A DNA stretch of 55,302 nucleotides from Candidatus Accumulibacter regalis (GCA_000585075.1 JEMY01000027.1:242-55543); one strand, 5' to 3'; numbered from the stretch's first letter, positions 43,136 through 54,110 are shown. Notes: a model not told the origin generated them from the letters alone. Translations and numbers: made by a program.

Positions 43136-44230
43136 TCATGGTTTCACCCGCAGCGCGTCAACCAGTTGCTGAATCAGCGAAATAACCGCTGCATTGCTGC
43201 GTTCGAGACGAACCATGCTGCGCTCTATACGTATCATCCGCTGCTCGGCCTGGCCGCTCTTCAGCTCGGCAATGGCGCGCGACGCACGTTCTGCGGTACT
43301 GGCGTCGAGATCGAGGCGCGACAGGTCGATATCCAGAATGCCGCTCTCCGTCAGTGGCGGATGGGCCGCGCTCTCGCCGCCTTCGCCGGGGCTGTTCGGC
43401 ATGATGACCGATTGCGATTGCGTTTCTTCCTTGAGTTCCTTGGCCACCTCTTCGACATCGGCACGGTTAAACTCGCTCTTGCCGGCCAGGAAGCCGGACA
43501 ACAGCAGGCGATCACAGTGCGCGTTGATGCGTCTCGGAATGCCGCCGCTGGCCACGAAAATGGCCTCGAAGGCGCCCGCGTCAAAATGCGGTGAGCCTTG
43601 CGATCCGGCGCACTTCAGGCGGTGCTCGATGTACGCCTGCGTTTCGTCCTGAGCCATCGGCCCAATGTGGCAGGCGGCGATCACGCGCTGACGCAACTGC
43701 TTCATTTCCGGGCTCTGCATGACCTTGCGAAACTCCGGCTGCCCGATCAGGAAGCTCTGCAGCAGGGCCTGCGTGCCAAACTGGAAATTCGACAGCATGC
43801 GCAGCTCCTCGACCGCACGCGGGGTCAGGTTCTGCGCTTCATCAACGATCAGCAGACAGCGTTTCCCCTGGCCCGTCACCTCGACCAGAAAAGCTTCCAG
43901 AGCCAGCAGCAGCTCCGATTTGCCGACATTCTTGCCGCCAACGCCAAACGCCGCGGCGACCATGCGCAGCGTGTCCTCGGCGTCGAGTTGAGTGCTCACC
44001 AGCTGCGCTGCAACGACCTTGTCCGAATCCAGGTCGTTGAGCAGACCGCGTACGATCGTTGTCTTTCCGGCACCGATCTCGCCCGTGACAACGATGAAGC
44101 CCTCGTTCTGATTCAGGCCATATTCAAGGTAGGCCATCGCCCGCCGATGCTGCTTGGAAGCGTAATAAAAGCTTGGGTCGGGGTTGAGCTGGAAGGGCTT
44201 GCTGGTCAAACCGTAGAAGGATTCGTACAT
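43136..44230 (-). CDS. XrtA-associated AAA ATPase (TIGR03015, 364 aa)
   Basis: The start MYESFYGLTSKPFQLNPDPSFYY, Walker A GEIGAGKTT (50-58) and Walker B CLLIVDEAQN (125-134) match the PEP-CTERM-locus ATPase, which is related to the ExeA secretion ATPase. Residues beyond about 305 form a likely coiled coil (ERASRAIAELKSGQAEQRMIRIERSM), suggesting a partner-binding tail. It is cytoplasmic and probably energises or regulates assembly of the export complex with the neighbouring autokinase and barrel protein. Confidence 0.94.
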   Translation of the reverse strand: MYESFYGLTSKPFQLNPDPSFYYASKQHRRAMAYLEYGLNQNEGFIVVTGEIGAGKTTIVRGLLNDLDSDKVVAAQLVSTQLDAEDTLRMVAAAFGVGGKNVGKSELLLALEAFLVEVTGQGKRCLLIVDEAQNLTPRAVEELRMLSNFQFGTQALLQSFLIGQPEFRKVMQSPEMKQLRQRVIAACHIGPMAQDETQAYIEHRLKCAGSQGSPHFDAGAFEAIFVASGGIPRRINAHCDRLLLSGFLAGKSEFNRADVEEVAKELKEETQSQSVIMPNSPGEGGESAAHPPLTESGILDIDLSRLDLDASTAERASRAIAELKSGQAEQRMIRIERSMVRLERSNAAVISLIQQLVDALRVKP

Positions 44231-44239
44231 GAAGAGCGA

Positions 44240-45823
44240 TCAAAAACTGTGGGAAAGTGCGCCGGTCAGCGCGTTCTCGGAATAGCTGGTGACGCCACTG
44301 GAAATGACCCGGCGGGCGCCGATGTTGGCGCTGGTCTTCGGCGTGATGCGCGTCGACAGCAACAGATATCCACCGGTGGTGGTGGTTTCCGGCGAGCTGG
44401 TGATGAACGAGCTGCTCCGCTGCTGATTGAATGACAGCGAGAGCGACGACAGGCCCGACAATTGGTGCGCCCAGATGATGCCGTAGCCGACCTGCAGAAT
44501 GCGATCTCGCGTTGAATAATCGTCGGTCAGGCCATTGATGACACTCAGACCCTGCTGCTCGCTGCGCGTCGCCGTGAAGGTAACGGTGTTGCGGGAACCC
44601 ATCAGGGCTGCCGTCAGCTGCTGCAGGTTCTGCACCTGGGGGCGATCGTTGAGGTAGCCATTGACCACCGTGCTGTCGGCCGGAATACCTCGATCAACCA
44701 GCAATTGCGCGGTCTGCGCACCGATCTGCGCCGGGGTGAACGTCGGATTGGTGGCGGCGATGATCGCATAGAAGGCATCGTAGTTATTGCCTTGGCCGGT
44801 GTTGCCCACCCCTTGTGGCTGCAGCGACACGTCCTTGCTGGAACGGAAAGTGAGCATCGACCGTGGCCGCCGATGGCTGAAGTTGATATCCCAGCCGGTT
44901 CCGAAAAAGCGGTTGCGCACGATCGCGTTGAGCCGCGTACGAGTGCTCGGCGTCCAGTCAAAACCGACACCGCGCGTAAAATTCGTCTGCTGGTCCAGGC
45001 TAACGTAGTCATTCGATTCGCGCCCGCCGAGCAGGGATACCTGAAACTGGGGATTGAAACGGTAGGCGACGGTCACGTCATAGCGGGTGGCGTCGTAGTC
45101 GCGACCAAACTCGTAGTCGTTCTTCAGGCTGCTCGCATCCAGCGCCCAGGTGATGTGATTCCAGCGCGTCGATCCGTTCAGCCCACCGCTCCACTGATAG
45201 GAATTCAGCCCCGGCGCCAGGTTTGACTGCGAGCTGGTCGTTGTCGCCTGGTAACGCAAGCGGTAATCGGCCCAGCCCAGCAACTTGCCCCTGAGGTAGG
45301 GCGAGAGAGAGTAACTCGACGTCTCGGTTCGGTTTCTATCAACGTTGGCGTTGCTCGGTGAAACGGCGCCGAATGCCGAGAGATACTGCTGCGAAATCCG
45401 TCCCGTGGCGTCGATGAAGAAGAAGTCCTCGATGGCCTCGAGCGTGCCGACCGCGTTCAGCGCGTTCTGGTGATTCCTCTGGCTCTTCTCGCGCAGATAG
45501 AGTTGCTCGGTATAACCATAGTCGAGACGCAGGTTGGCGCGCGCACCCTGTCCGTTGACCGAGATGGACGGCGTGATGCCGGTCACCAGATCGCCCTGCT
45601 TGTTCGACGACGAGGAGAGGAAAACATTGTCGGTCAGCGTCTCGCTGACCGCGATCGACGGCACGATTGTCCAGTTCTCGGCGTGCAGGGGAGTCGCGGC
45701 ACAGGCCAGGACGACCGGCAACAGTGCGACCACGCGGGCCTGGCGCAGCTGGCCATCGCCGACAGCCAGGCGCCGCCGCCCGCGCGGAGCCCCCCCCTTG
45801 CCCTCAAGCACCGTCTGAACCAT
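44240..45823 (-). CDS. XrtA-associated outer-membrane barrel protein (TIGR03016-like, 527 aa)
   Basis: After a signal segment (ARVVALLPVVLACAATPLHA) the protein is a run of amphipathic strands with aromatic ends, for example ARANLRLDYGYTEQLYLREKSQ and VTVAYRFNPQFQVSLLGGRESNDY. It closes with ALTGALSHSF, whose terminal Phe is typical of outer-membrane barrels. This fits the PEP-CTERM-system hypothetical barrel TIGR03016, probably part of the export channel. The start is uncertain. The ATG at 45823 lies inside the GY-repeat of the kinase gene, the two genes overlap by 20 bp, and a C8 tract (45790-45797) falls between this ATG and the signal segment. Confidence 0.88.
   Translation of the reverse strand: MVQTVLEGKGGAPRGRRRLAVGDGQLRQARVVALLPVVLACAATPLHAENWTIVPSIAVSETLTDNVFLSSSSNKQGDLVTGITPSISVNGQGARANLRLDYGYTEQLYLREKSQRNHQNALNAVGTLEAIEDFFFIDATGRISQQYLSAFGAVSPSNANVDRNRTETSSYSLSPYLRGKLLGWADYRLRYQATTTSSQSNLAPGLNSYQWSGGLNGSTRWNHITWALDASSLKNDYEFGRDYDATRYDVTVAYRFNPQFQVSLLGGRESNDYVSLDQQTNFTRGVGFDWTPSTRTRLNAIVRNRFFGTGWDINFSHRRPRSMLTFRSSKDVSLQPQGVGNTGQGNNYDAFYAIIAATNPTFTPAQIGAQTAQLLVDRGIPADSTVVNGYLNDRPQVQNLQQLTAALMGSRNTVTFTATRSEQQGLSVINGLTDDYSTRDRILQVGYGIIWAHQLSGLSSLSLSFNQQRSSSFITSSPETTTTGGYLLLSTRITPKTSANIGARRVISSGVTSYSENALTGALSHSF
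45790..45797. repeat. C8 homopolymer in the 5' end of the barrel gene
   Basis: Eight consecutive C on the plus strand (G8 in the coding sense) lie about 9 codons after the ATG at 45823 and before the signal peptide. A one-base length change would put the signal peptide out of frame with that ATG. It may be a slippage site or an assembly weak point. Confidence 0.7.
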
Positions 45824-46769
45824 AACCGTAGCCGTAACCGTAGCCATAACCGTAGCCATAGCCGTAGCCATAACCATCCTGACTGCTGCCGCGCGCCTGG
45901 TTGAGCAGCATCATTTTTACCGGGCACGATTCAATCGCCGCCAGGGCGTGCTTGACGTCACTGCGAACCGTGCTTTCCGCCTTCACCACGACCACTACCT
46001 GTCCCATGTGCGTGGCCAGCACGCGCGATTCTGTCGTCATCAACAGCGGCGGCGAGTCGAAGATGATGATCCGATCCGGATAGCGTGTGGCCATCTCCTC
46101 GAGCAGATCGACCATCGCGTCACTGGCCAGGAGTTCGGTCGCCCGCGCGTGCTGCGTACCGCTCGGCAGAATGGTCAGTGTTTCGACGTTGGTCTTCATC
46201 AACACCTGCGAGAACTCGACCGAGTCGTCGGTCAGAACGTCGAGCAGGCCGCGCGACGGCGGCAAACCAAGCATCTTGAGCACCGAGGGCTTCGGCAAGT
46301 CGGCGTCGACCAGCATCACGGTGTTGTCCATCTCCATGGCGATGCTCATCGCCAGATTGATCGCCGAGAAGCTCTTTCCCTCTCCGGAAATCGCGCTGGT
46401 GACCATGATCAGGTTGCCGCGCTTGACCGGCGCCGCACCCTTGCCCATGGCGTTGGCAATCAAGGGCCGCTTGATCACCCGATACTGATCGGCGATCTGC
46501 GAGCGTGGCGCATCCGGGCTGATCAGACCGCTGGTGGCCAGCGCCTGCAGGTCGAGCTCGATACGCCGCGAAGCCGGCGCGTTGGCTACCGGCGCCGTGC
46601 TTGCCGACATCTCGGCACGTTGGCGCTTGAGGTCGGCAACCGCCTCGACACGCGCGGCAGCCTCGGCTTCGGGAGGCGCTGGCTCGACGTCGGCGACGGG
46701 GGCGCCGACTTCCACACCCGCGCTGCGCAACTGTGCAAGACGCTTGGCCGCTTGTTCAATGAGGCTCAT
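45804..46769 (-). CDS. XrtA-associated tyrosine autokinase (TIGR03018, 321 aa)
   Basis: This is a BY-kinase of the PEP-CTERM locus type, cytoplasmic and separate from its membrane partner. Walker A is SAISGEGKS (125-133), Walker A' VMLVDADLPKP (151-161) and Walker B IIIFDSPP (234-241), preceded by QYRVIKRPLI. The C-terminal tyrosine cluster is nine GY repeats (about 299-316), far more regular than the usual irregular Tyr cluster. Autophosphorylation of these tyrosines is expected to control polymer length together with the chain-length determinant coded upstream. Confidence 0.94.
   Translation of the reverse strand: MSLIEQAAKRLAQLRSAGVEVGAPVADVEPAPPEAEAAARVEAVADLKRQRAEMSASTAPVANAPASRRIELDLQALATSGLISPDAPRSQIADQYRVIKRPLIANAMGKGAAPVKRGNLIMVTSAISGEGKSFSAINLAMSIAMEMDNTVMLVDADLPKPSVLKMLGLPPSRGLLDVLTDDSVEFSQVLMKTNVETLTILPSGTQHARATELLASDAMVDLLEEMATRYPDRIIIFDSPPLLMTTESRVLATHMGQVVVVVKAESTVRSDVKHALAAIESCPVKMMLLNQARGSSQDGYGYGYGYGYGYGYGYGYGSDGA
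45819..45875 (-). repeat. Tandem repeat coding (GY)9-G at the kinase C-terminus
   Basis: This 57-bp stretch is a run of alternating Gly and Tyr codons. The Gly codons are GGT or GGC and the Tyr codons TAT or TAC, in a mixed pattern that looks like 6- and 12-bp units. It lies over the proposed start of the barrel gene and is open in that second frame too. Confidence 0.85.
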
Positions 46770-46778
46770 CGCTTTTCC

Positions 46779-48338
46779 TCAGGCAGTACGGACGGAAAAA
46801 AGAAACAAGGCGAGAAGCCCCGCACCGTAGGCGCCGACCAGCGAGATGCAGGCCGCAGCAAAGCGGATCAAGTCGCGGCGCTGGCTACGTTTCGTCGCGT
46901 CGTTGGTGAGCATGGACACGGTTCCCAGAAGGGGCAGACCACAGGTTTCCCGCAGCGAGCGCGAATCGAAGAACACCGGCCGAACCTGACTGGCGGCGAA
47001 GGTCACGGCGATGCCGGCACCCAGGGCCAGCAGCAGAGTCAGCGGCAGGAACAGGGTGCGGTTCGGGGCGACCGGCTTGGGCGAGACACGCGGCGGGTCG
47101 ATCAGACGGAAATCGACGCCAACGGTGTTGTTGATCTCGCTGCCCATGTTGGCCGATTCACGCCGCTTGACCAGTTGCTCGTAGTTATTCTTGTTGATCT
47201 CGTAATCACGATTGAGCTGGGCGAACTCGGCTTCGATCTGCGGCATCAACTTGACCGCCTCTTTCATGCGGTCGTAACGCGCCTGATACTCCGCGACACG
47301 GGTCTGCAGGGCGGCAATATTCGCCTCCGCCTCGGATACGGAAATGGCCAGTTGCTGGTGCACCGGATTGGTCGACATCGAAGTCGCGGGGCTGGCCTGC
47401 GCCACCTTCCTCCGCGCCTTGATCTCTTCGCGCTTCTGCTCTTCGAGATCCTTGATCAGACGGCGGGCACTGACCACATCGGGATGCTTTTCCGTGAACC
47501 GCTGCAGCATGGCGTCCAGGTTGCGCTGCATGATGTCGAGTCGGCTGTCGATCTCAGGAATCGAGACGCCGGAAATATTCTCCTGCACCGGCGCCGGCAG
47601 GAGGGCCGGCTCGTCGCCGAGGATGTGACGCTTGAGCGCCTCGTGCGACTGCTCGGCCTCGCGCAAGGCGAGTTTGCTCTGTTCGAGGAGCGCACCGGTC
47701 TCGCTCATCTGGGCAAAGTGGTCCTTGCCCTCCGCACTCTGCGTTGCCAGGTTGCGCAACTTGAACTCCTTCAGCCTGGCCTCCGCCTCCTCGAGTTTCT
47801 TCTCGTAGGTGGTGATCTGTTCGTCGATGAACTTGCGCGCCGACTCCGAGTCCTTGCGCGCGTCACCGAGGTTCGATTCGACAAATATTGAAACCAGCGA
47901 CTGCACCACCCGCTTCGCATGCTCTGGCTGGGTGTCGCGATAGTTGATGGTGTAGATATTATCGCGCGAGGTATTGGCGATCTTGAGTGACGACATCAGG
48001 TTCTCGGCCAGCGCATCGCGCTCGCCCTTCGACTGGATGCCGAGGTCGAGATCGGCCATGCGGATCAGCTTTTCCACGTTTGGTCGCGTAATCAGCGTGC
48101 GGCTCAGCATCATCACCTGCTGGTCGATATTGGGTTGCGTCACCAAGCCGGACATCAGCGGCCGCAGGATCGACTGCGTGTCGACAAAGATTCGTGCCGA
48201 AGCCTCGTATTTGTCAGGTATTGCCAGCACCGCCGCCACACTCGCCAGACCAACAACCCAGGCGACGATGATCCCCAGCCAGCGACGCTTCCACATGCCG
48301 AGCAATATCGTTGTCGCTTGTCGAAGCAGTTCATCCAT
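46779..48338 (-). CDS. XrtA-locus polysaccharide chain-length determinant (TIGR03007-like, 519 aa)
   Basis: An N-terminal membrane helix (about 20-41), a Wzz-type periplasmic region (EASARIFVDTQSILRPLMSGL), a long coiled coil (about 165-400) and the GNVR-like LNRDYEINKNNYEQLVKRRESA near 370-395 are present. A second helix lies at about 421-444 and further hydrophobic segment at 495-516. It is the periplasmic partner that sets polymer length with the autokinase downstream, 9 bp apart. The chain is longer than simple Wzz proteins, as normal for this subfamily. Confidence 0.93.
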   Translation of the reverse strand: MDELLRQATTILLGMWKRRWLGIIVAWVVGLASVAAVLAIPDKYEASARIFVDTQSILRPLMSGLVTQPNIDQQVMMLSRTLITRPNVEKLIRMADLDLGIQSKGERDALAENLMSSLKIANTSRDNIYTINYRDTQPEHAKRVVQSLVSIFVESNLGDARKDSESARKFIDEQITTYEKKLEEAEARLKEFKLRNLATQSAEGKDHFAQMSETGALLEQSKLALREAEQSHEALKRHILGDEPALLPAPVQENISGVSIPEIDSRLDIMQRNLDAMLQRFTEKHPDVVSARRLIKDLEEQKREEIKARRKVAQASPATSMSTNPVHQQLAISVSEAEANIAALQTRVAEYQARYDRMKEAVKLMPQIEAEFAQLNRDYEINKNNYEQLVKRRESANMGSEINNTVGVDFRLIDPPRVSPKPVAPNRTLFLPLTLLLALGAGIAVTFAASQVRPVFFDSRSLRETCGLPLLGTVSMLTNDATKRSQRRDLIRFAAACISLVGAYGAGLLALFLFSVRTA

Positions 48339-48451
48339 GGGATTCAGACTTTATCGGTATCGGTTTGAGGATTGCCGACGGCATCGTGCACGGTCATCGG
48401 CAGGCGAGGAAAAATGTCAAAGCAGAAAACAAGCGAAACGTCGGGCGACCA

Positions 48452-49081
48452 TCAGAACCAGCTCTGCGGAATGATCAGCACATCGCCGGGCTTGACATCC
48501 ACATTGGCCGAAATATCGCCACGGCGAATCAGATCGTGCAGGCGAACGCTGTACTGTTTGTTGTCGTCGGAAGCGCGCAGCAGCGTCGCGCCGTTGCCAT
48601 CGGCAAAATCGGTCAAGCCGCCAACCGCAATCATCACGTCAAGCAGGGTCATCTTCTGGCGGTACGGAAGGGCCTGCGGCTTGGACGCCTCGCCGATAAC
48701 GCGAATCTGCTCGCTCTGGCTGCCGACAAAACCGGTCACCACAACGGTCACCACCGGATCGCGGATGAAGACCCCCAAAGCCTTCTCCATATCGCGCGCC
48801 AGCATCGTCGGCGTCTTGCCCATTGCCGGCATGTCCTCGATCAAGGGACCGGCAATCATTCCATCCGGACGTACGGGAACCGACAGGGAAAGCTCGGGGT
48901 TGCGCCAGACGATGATATTCACGTTGTCGCCAGGCCCGATAAGGTAGCGATAATCCGGTGAAGCGGCAACCTCCGGAGCAGGCGGAAAATTGGCCGCGCA
49001 ACCCACGACAAGTGCGCCGACAGCGCCCAACGCAAGCCAACGCAAAGCGGCGCCGATAAGATGATGCAAGCGTGAAACCAT
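48452..49081 (-). CDS. XrtA-locus polysaccharide export lipoprotein (Wza-like, TIGR03027, 209 aa)
   Basis: The start at 49081 (AGGAG seven bases upstream) gives a lipoprotein signal ending GALVVGC, with Cys28 as the lipid-modified residue. The Poly_export domain (YRYLIGPGDNVNIIVWRNPELS, 45-66, and VRPDGMIAGPLI) and an SLBB-like domain (IRVIGEASKPQALPYRQKMTLLDVMIAVGGLTDFADGN) follow. It forms the outer-membrane or periplasmic end of the export channel. It is the first gene of the long minus-strand exopolysaccharide operon, so the operon promoter must lie upstream in 49082-49653. Confidence 0.94.
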   Translation of the reverse strand: MVSRLHHLIGAALRWLALGAVGALVVGCAANFPPAPEVAASPDYRYLIGPGDNVNIIVWRNPELSLSVPVRPDGMIAGPLIEDMPAMGKTPTMLARDMEKALGVFIRDPVVTVVVTGFVGSQSEQIRVIGEASKPQALPYRQKMTLLDVMIAVGGLTDFADGNGATLLRASDDNKQYSVRLHDLIRRGDISANVDVKPGDVLIIPQSWF

Positions 49082-49653
49082 GACCCTCTCCTTTGTAGCC
49101 GCCGGCCTGGAAACGGAATGCGGCGAATCCCCAAGACACTGCGCTGACGGGTATCGTAAAGCGCGCCACAGTATAGTTGAATTGACACTGGCCACGAAAC
49201 CCTCGCGCTTGCCGGCGTCGCAACCCATGCTCAGATCGTAACCACGGCGACAGGGCCGCGGCTCTTGACGCCAAGCGTCACCCCGCCAGCTGATCGTCGC
49301 CAAGCCGCTGTGAATGAAACGAGAATACTTGCTGCAATGCGCCCAGCAAGAGGAATAACGCACAATTCACGGCATTTCTTTAGGGCCATCGCAAAAGAAA
49401 ACACCGCGCATTCTATAACACGCTGATATAGCTCGACAAAGAATCGCACCATGACTTTCGCCCCCGGCCCGCACACGCGCTGCGATGACCGGCAGGACTT
49501 GCCACAACCGTCGTCATGGTGGAGCATGTGGCGCAGATGAGCGCTGCCGACGAGCCGACAGGGCGAACCGGGCCGGCAACCGCCGCCCGGCGACCGTCGA
49601 TCAACGCCAGCGGCGACCCAGCCGCCTGACGGCGAAAGCTTAACGAGGTATGG
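49082..49653. other. Divergent intergenic region upstream of the EPS operon and cheR
   Basis: These 572 bp contain no convincing gene. For the minus strand two weak sigma-70-like candidates are visible: TTGTCG (49434-49439) with TAGAAT (49410-49415) at 18-bp spacing, and TATACT (49170-49175) with no good -35. The stretch 49380-49440 is clearly richer in A and T than its surroundings. No sigma-54 consensus was found here. Confidence 0.4.
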
Positions 49654-50463
49654 ATGGACCAGGCGTCGATCACCGACCAGGAGTTTGCCCTTTTCCAGCG
49701 ACTCATTTACAGACTCGCCGGCATCAACCTGGCCGACAGCAAGAAGATTCTTCTCGTGGGTCGTTTGCAGCGGCGTCTCCGCGAGCGCCAGCTCGGCAGC
49801 TTCGGCGACTACTATCGCCTGGTCAGCAGCGGCCAGCACCCGGACGAGCAGCAGACGATGGTCGACCTGCTGACCACCAACGAAACCTACTTCTTCCGCG
49901 AAGCTCGCCACTTCGACTTCCTGCGCGACGAAATTCTCGCCAGCCAACAGAGACGCAGCTTTCGCGTCTGGAGCGCCGCCAGTTCGAGCGGCGAAGAGGC
50001 CTACAGCGTCGCCATGCTGCTGGCCGAAGCGCTCCCCAACACCCCCTGGGAGGTCTTCGGGTCGGACATCAGTACGCAGGTGCTGGCCAGGGCGCGCAAT
50101 GCCTGTTACCCGGTCAACCGCAACGAGGGCATCCCCGAAGCCTGTCGGCGCAAGTACTGCCTGCCCGGCGAAGGCGGCGACGAGGCGACTTTCCGCATCG
50201 CTCCGCGCATCCGCCAGCAGGTACGCTTCGCACAGGTCAACCTGACCCTGCCGATCAGCCCCGCTGTCGGCAGCTTCGACGTCATTCTCGTGCGCAACGT
50301 GATGATCTACTTCGATACCGCGACCAAGCGCAAGGTCGTTGCCAACCTCCTGCCGCGGCTACTCCCGGGCGGCCATTTCATCGTCGGCCATTCCGAATCG
50401 CTGCACGGCATCACCGACCAGCTGTCGGCAATCAGACCGACGATCTACCGCAAGCCGGAGTGA
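49654..50463 (+). CDS. cheR: CheR-type glutamate methyltransferase (269 aa)
   Basis: The N-terminal helical domain (ITDQEFALFQRLIYRLAGINLADSKKILLVGRLQRRL) and the SAM domain (TTNETYFFREARHFDFLRDEI, VWSAASSSGEEAYSVAMLL, VFGSDISTQVLARARN, FDVILVRNVMIYFD) match CheR. It methylates glutamates on chemoreceptors or related proteins. The ATG at 49654 follows a CGAGG site. No other chemotaxis gene is adjacent, so it may serve a distant cluster or a chemotaxis-like pathway. Confidence 0.93.
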   Translation: MDQASITDQEFALFQRLIYRLAGINLADSKKILLVGRLQRRLRERQLGSFGDYYRLVSSGQHPDEQQTMVDLLTTNETYFFREARHFDFLRDEILASQQRRSFRVWSAASSSGEEAYSVAMLLAEALPNTPWEVFGSDISTQVLARARNACYPVNRNEGIPEACRRKYCLPGEGGDEATFRIAPRIRQQVRFAQVNLTLPISPAVGSFDVILVRNVMIYFDTATKRKVVANLLPRLLPGGHFIVGHSESLHGITDQLSAIRPTIYRKPE

Positions 50464-50484
50464 ACGCTCGCACGGCGGCGCGCT

Positions 50485-51123
50485 TCAGGCCGCGCCCAGC
50501 AAGCCCCGCGACTCGATGAAGGCGATGATCTCCGCCAGCCCCGCGCCGGTCTTCATGTTGCTGAAAACGAACGGCCGCGCACCGCGCATGCGCCGGCTGT
50601 CGCGGTCCATGACTTCCAGCGAGGCACCGACCAGCGCAGCCAGATCGGTCTTGTTGATCACCAGCAGGTCGGACTTGGTAATCCCCGGACCGCCCTTGCG
50701 CGGGATCTTTTCGCCAGCGGCGACGTCGATGACGTAGATCGTCAGGTCGGAGAGTTCGGGGCTGAAGGTCGCCGCCAGATTGTCGCCGCCGGACTCGACG
50801 AAGACGATCTCGATGTCCGGAAAGGCCGCCGTCAGGCGGGCCACCGCCTCGAGATTGATCGACGCGTCCTCGCGAATCGCGGTATGCGGGCAGCCGCCGG
50901 TCTCGACGCCGAGAATGCGCGCCTGCGGCAGCGCCGCGTGGTGCACCAGGAACTTCGCGTCTTCGGCAGTGTAGATGTCGTTGGTCACCACGCCGAGGCT
51001 GTATTTGTCGCGCAGCGCGAGACACAGGGCCAGGGTGAGCGCGGTCTTGCCGGAACCGACCGGGCCACCGATGCCGATGCGCAGCGCAGGACGGGGGGTC
51101 ATCTTGGGGTCGTTTTCTTTCAT
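50485..51123 (-). CDS. ureG: Urease accessory GTPase UreG (212 aa)
   Basis: The P-loop GPVGSGKT (20-27), [16 protein letters not shown], the Cys-Pro-His nickel motif in [33 protein letters not shown] and the NKTD base motif identify UreG. It uses GTP to drive nickel insertion into urease with UreF and UreD. I place the start at the ATG at 51123, which overlaps the ureF stop by 4 bp; an upstream in-frame ATG lies inside ureF. Confidence 0.96.
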   Translation of the reverse strand: MKENDPKMTPRPALRIGIGGPVGSGKTALTLALCLALRDKYSLGVVTNDIYTAEDAKFLVHHAALPQARILGVETGGCPHTAIREDASINLEAVARLTAAFPDIEIVFVESGGDNLAATFSPELSDLTIYVIDVAAGEKIPRKGGPGITKSDLLVINKTDLAALVGASLEVMDRDSRRMRGARPFVFSNMKTGAGLAEIIAFIESRGLLGAA

Positions 51124-51791
51124 GATCGGAAGAGTCTCGTGTATTGCGTTTCGTGGCAGCAGCACGCCAGCGCCAGCCCGGGAGCGAAGTTGCTCCAGCG
51201 TTCTTCGCGCAATTCAAGTGCGCGCTCGACGACACCTGGCAGGCGGCCACCGAGGGCGAACAGGATTCGCTGCCCGGCGGCCTGCCCGAGGGGCACCGCC
51301 TTGAGCGCCGCCATGGTCTGGTTTTCGCACCACGACCAGAGATACGCGGTCAGCGAATCGGCGAGCGGGATTTTCCAGCCGTCGGCGGCCAGCGCCCAGC
51401 CCACCGGAAAGGAAACCTCGGCCAGCGCGTCGAAGGCGGGCGGCAAGACAAGGTCGTCCAGCTCGTGCAGCAGGCGACGCAGCGAATAGCCCATCTGCAG
51501 CGTCTCGGCGCGCAGCTCGGAGGACTCTCGGCTGGCCAGGAAATCGGCGTTGAGACGCTCGATCTCCGCATGCTCCGCCGCCGCCCAGGCACGCTGCAAC
51601 TGGCCCGTCAGCGGCGCCTCGAAGCAACCGATACCCTCTTCGAGCAGCGCGGCGATCCAGGCCAGCGCACTCGCCTGGTCGTGCACCAGACCGCTTTCGA
51701 CGGCCCACTCGAGGCCCTGCGAATAGGTGTAGGCGCCGACCGGCAGCGCCGGACTGGCGAGCTGGAGCAGACGCGGCAGTGTCGGATTCAA
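51120..51791 (-). CDS. ureF: Urease accessory protein UreF (223 aa)
   Basis: [30 protein letters not shown] is the conserved UreF N-terminus, with [17 protein letters not shown] and a C-terminal [14 protein letters not shown] end. UreF is the scaffold that links UreD to UreG in the nickel-loading complex. The only start near the family N-terminus is a TTG at 51791 with a weak ribosome site; no ATG is available in frame between it and the upstream stop codon. It is coupled to ureG. Confidence 0.94.
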   Translation of the reverse strand: MNPTLPRLLQLASPALPVGAYTYSQGLEWAVESGLVHDQASALAWIAALLEEGIGCFEAPLTGQLQRAWAAAEHAEIERLNADFLASRESSELRAETLQMGYSLRRLLHELDDLVLPPAFDALAEVSFPVGWALAADGWKIPLADSLTAYLWSWCENQTMAALKAVPLGQAAGQRILFALGGRLPGVVERALELREERWSNFAPGLALACCCHETQYTRLFRS

Positions 51792-51811
51792 TGACTCAAG
51801 GACTCAATGCC

Positions 51812-52360
51812 TCACTTGAACTCGTGGATCCTGGCCGGCGAGCGATGTGCGCCGTGCCCGGGATGGTGGGGTTCGCTGACGTCCGCGCCGGACAGCGGGC
51901 GATAGCCGTGTCTCCGGGAATGACTATCCACGTGCGCGTTTGCGCCATAGGCGCCCCCTTCAGGGTCGAACGGCGCCTCGACCTCGCTCACCGTACACCC
52001 CAGGCCGACGAGCATTTCGGCAAGGACGTGATCAGGCTGGAAGCGCAGGAAACCATCGCCAAACTGCACCGCCACGTGCCGGTTGCCGAGATGGTAGGCC
52101 GCGCAGACGAGCTGCAAGCTGTCGCTGGTGCGCACTTCGAGCAACGCTTCCGGGGCCGCTTCGACCTCGACGACCAGGCCGTTGCCGGTGAGCAGGCGGT
52201 CGCCCTGCCTGAGCACGGTGCCGGACGGCAGAACGTAGCCCAGCTCCTCGCCGCTGGCCAGCGTCACCCGCTGCCGGCTCTTGCGGCGCACCTCGTAAGG
52301 AAGCACCAGGCGATCGCTGGCTGGAGTCTGGTCATCGGCGAAGGATTCGGCAAAAAGCAT
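51812..52360 (-). CDS. ureE: Urease nickel chaperone UreE (182 aa)
   Basis: LPYEVRRKSRQRVTLASGEELGYVLPSGTVLRQGDRL is the UreE N-terminal domain and YHLGNRHVAVQFGDGFLRFQPDHVLAEMLVGLG contains the conserved metal-site His. The C-terminal 45 residues are His-rich (HVDSHSRRHGY, EPHHPGHGAH), as in UreE forms that store or buffer nickel. The start is the ATG at 52360, eight bases after the ureC stop; the frame extends upstream into ureC but without family similarity. Confidence 0.95.
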   Translation of the reverse strand: MLFAESFADDQTPASDRLVLPYEVRRKSRQRVTLASGEELGYVLPSGTVLRQGDRLLTGNGLVVEVEAAPEALLEVRTSDSLQLVCAAYHLGNRHVAVQFGDGFLRFQPDHVLAEMLVGLGCTVSEVEAPFDPEGGAYGANAHVDSHSRRHGYRPLSGADVSEPHHPGHGAHRSPARIHEFK

Positions 52361-52367
52361 GTTCGGC

Positions 52368-54106
<1,739 letters not shown>

Positions 54107-54110
<4 letters not shown>

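Noticed and set aside
49231-49947. Minus-strand frame of 238 codons covering the region between the export gene and cheR
   Set aside because: It overlaps the start of cheR in antisense and shows no domain; its last ~50 codons could look like a small protein but have no ribosome site.
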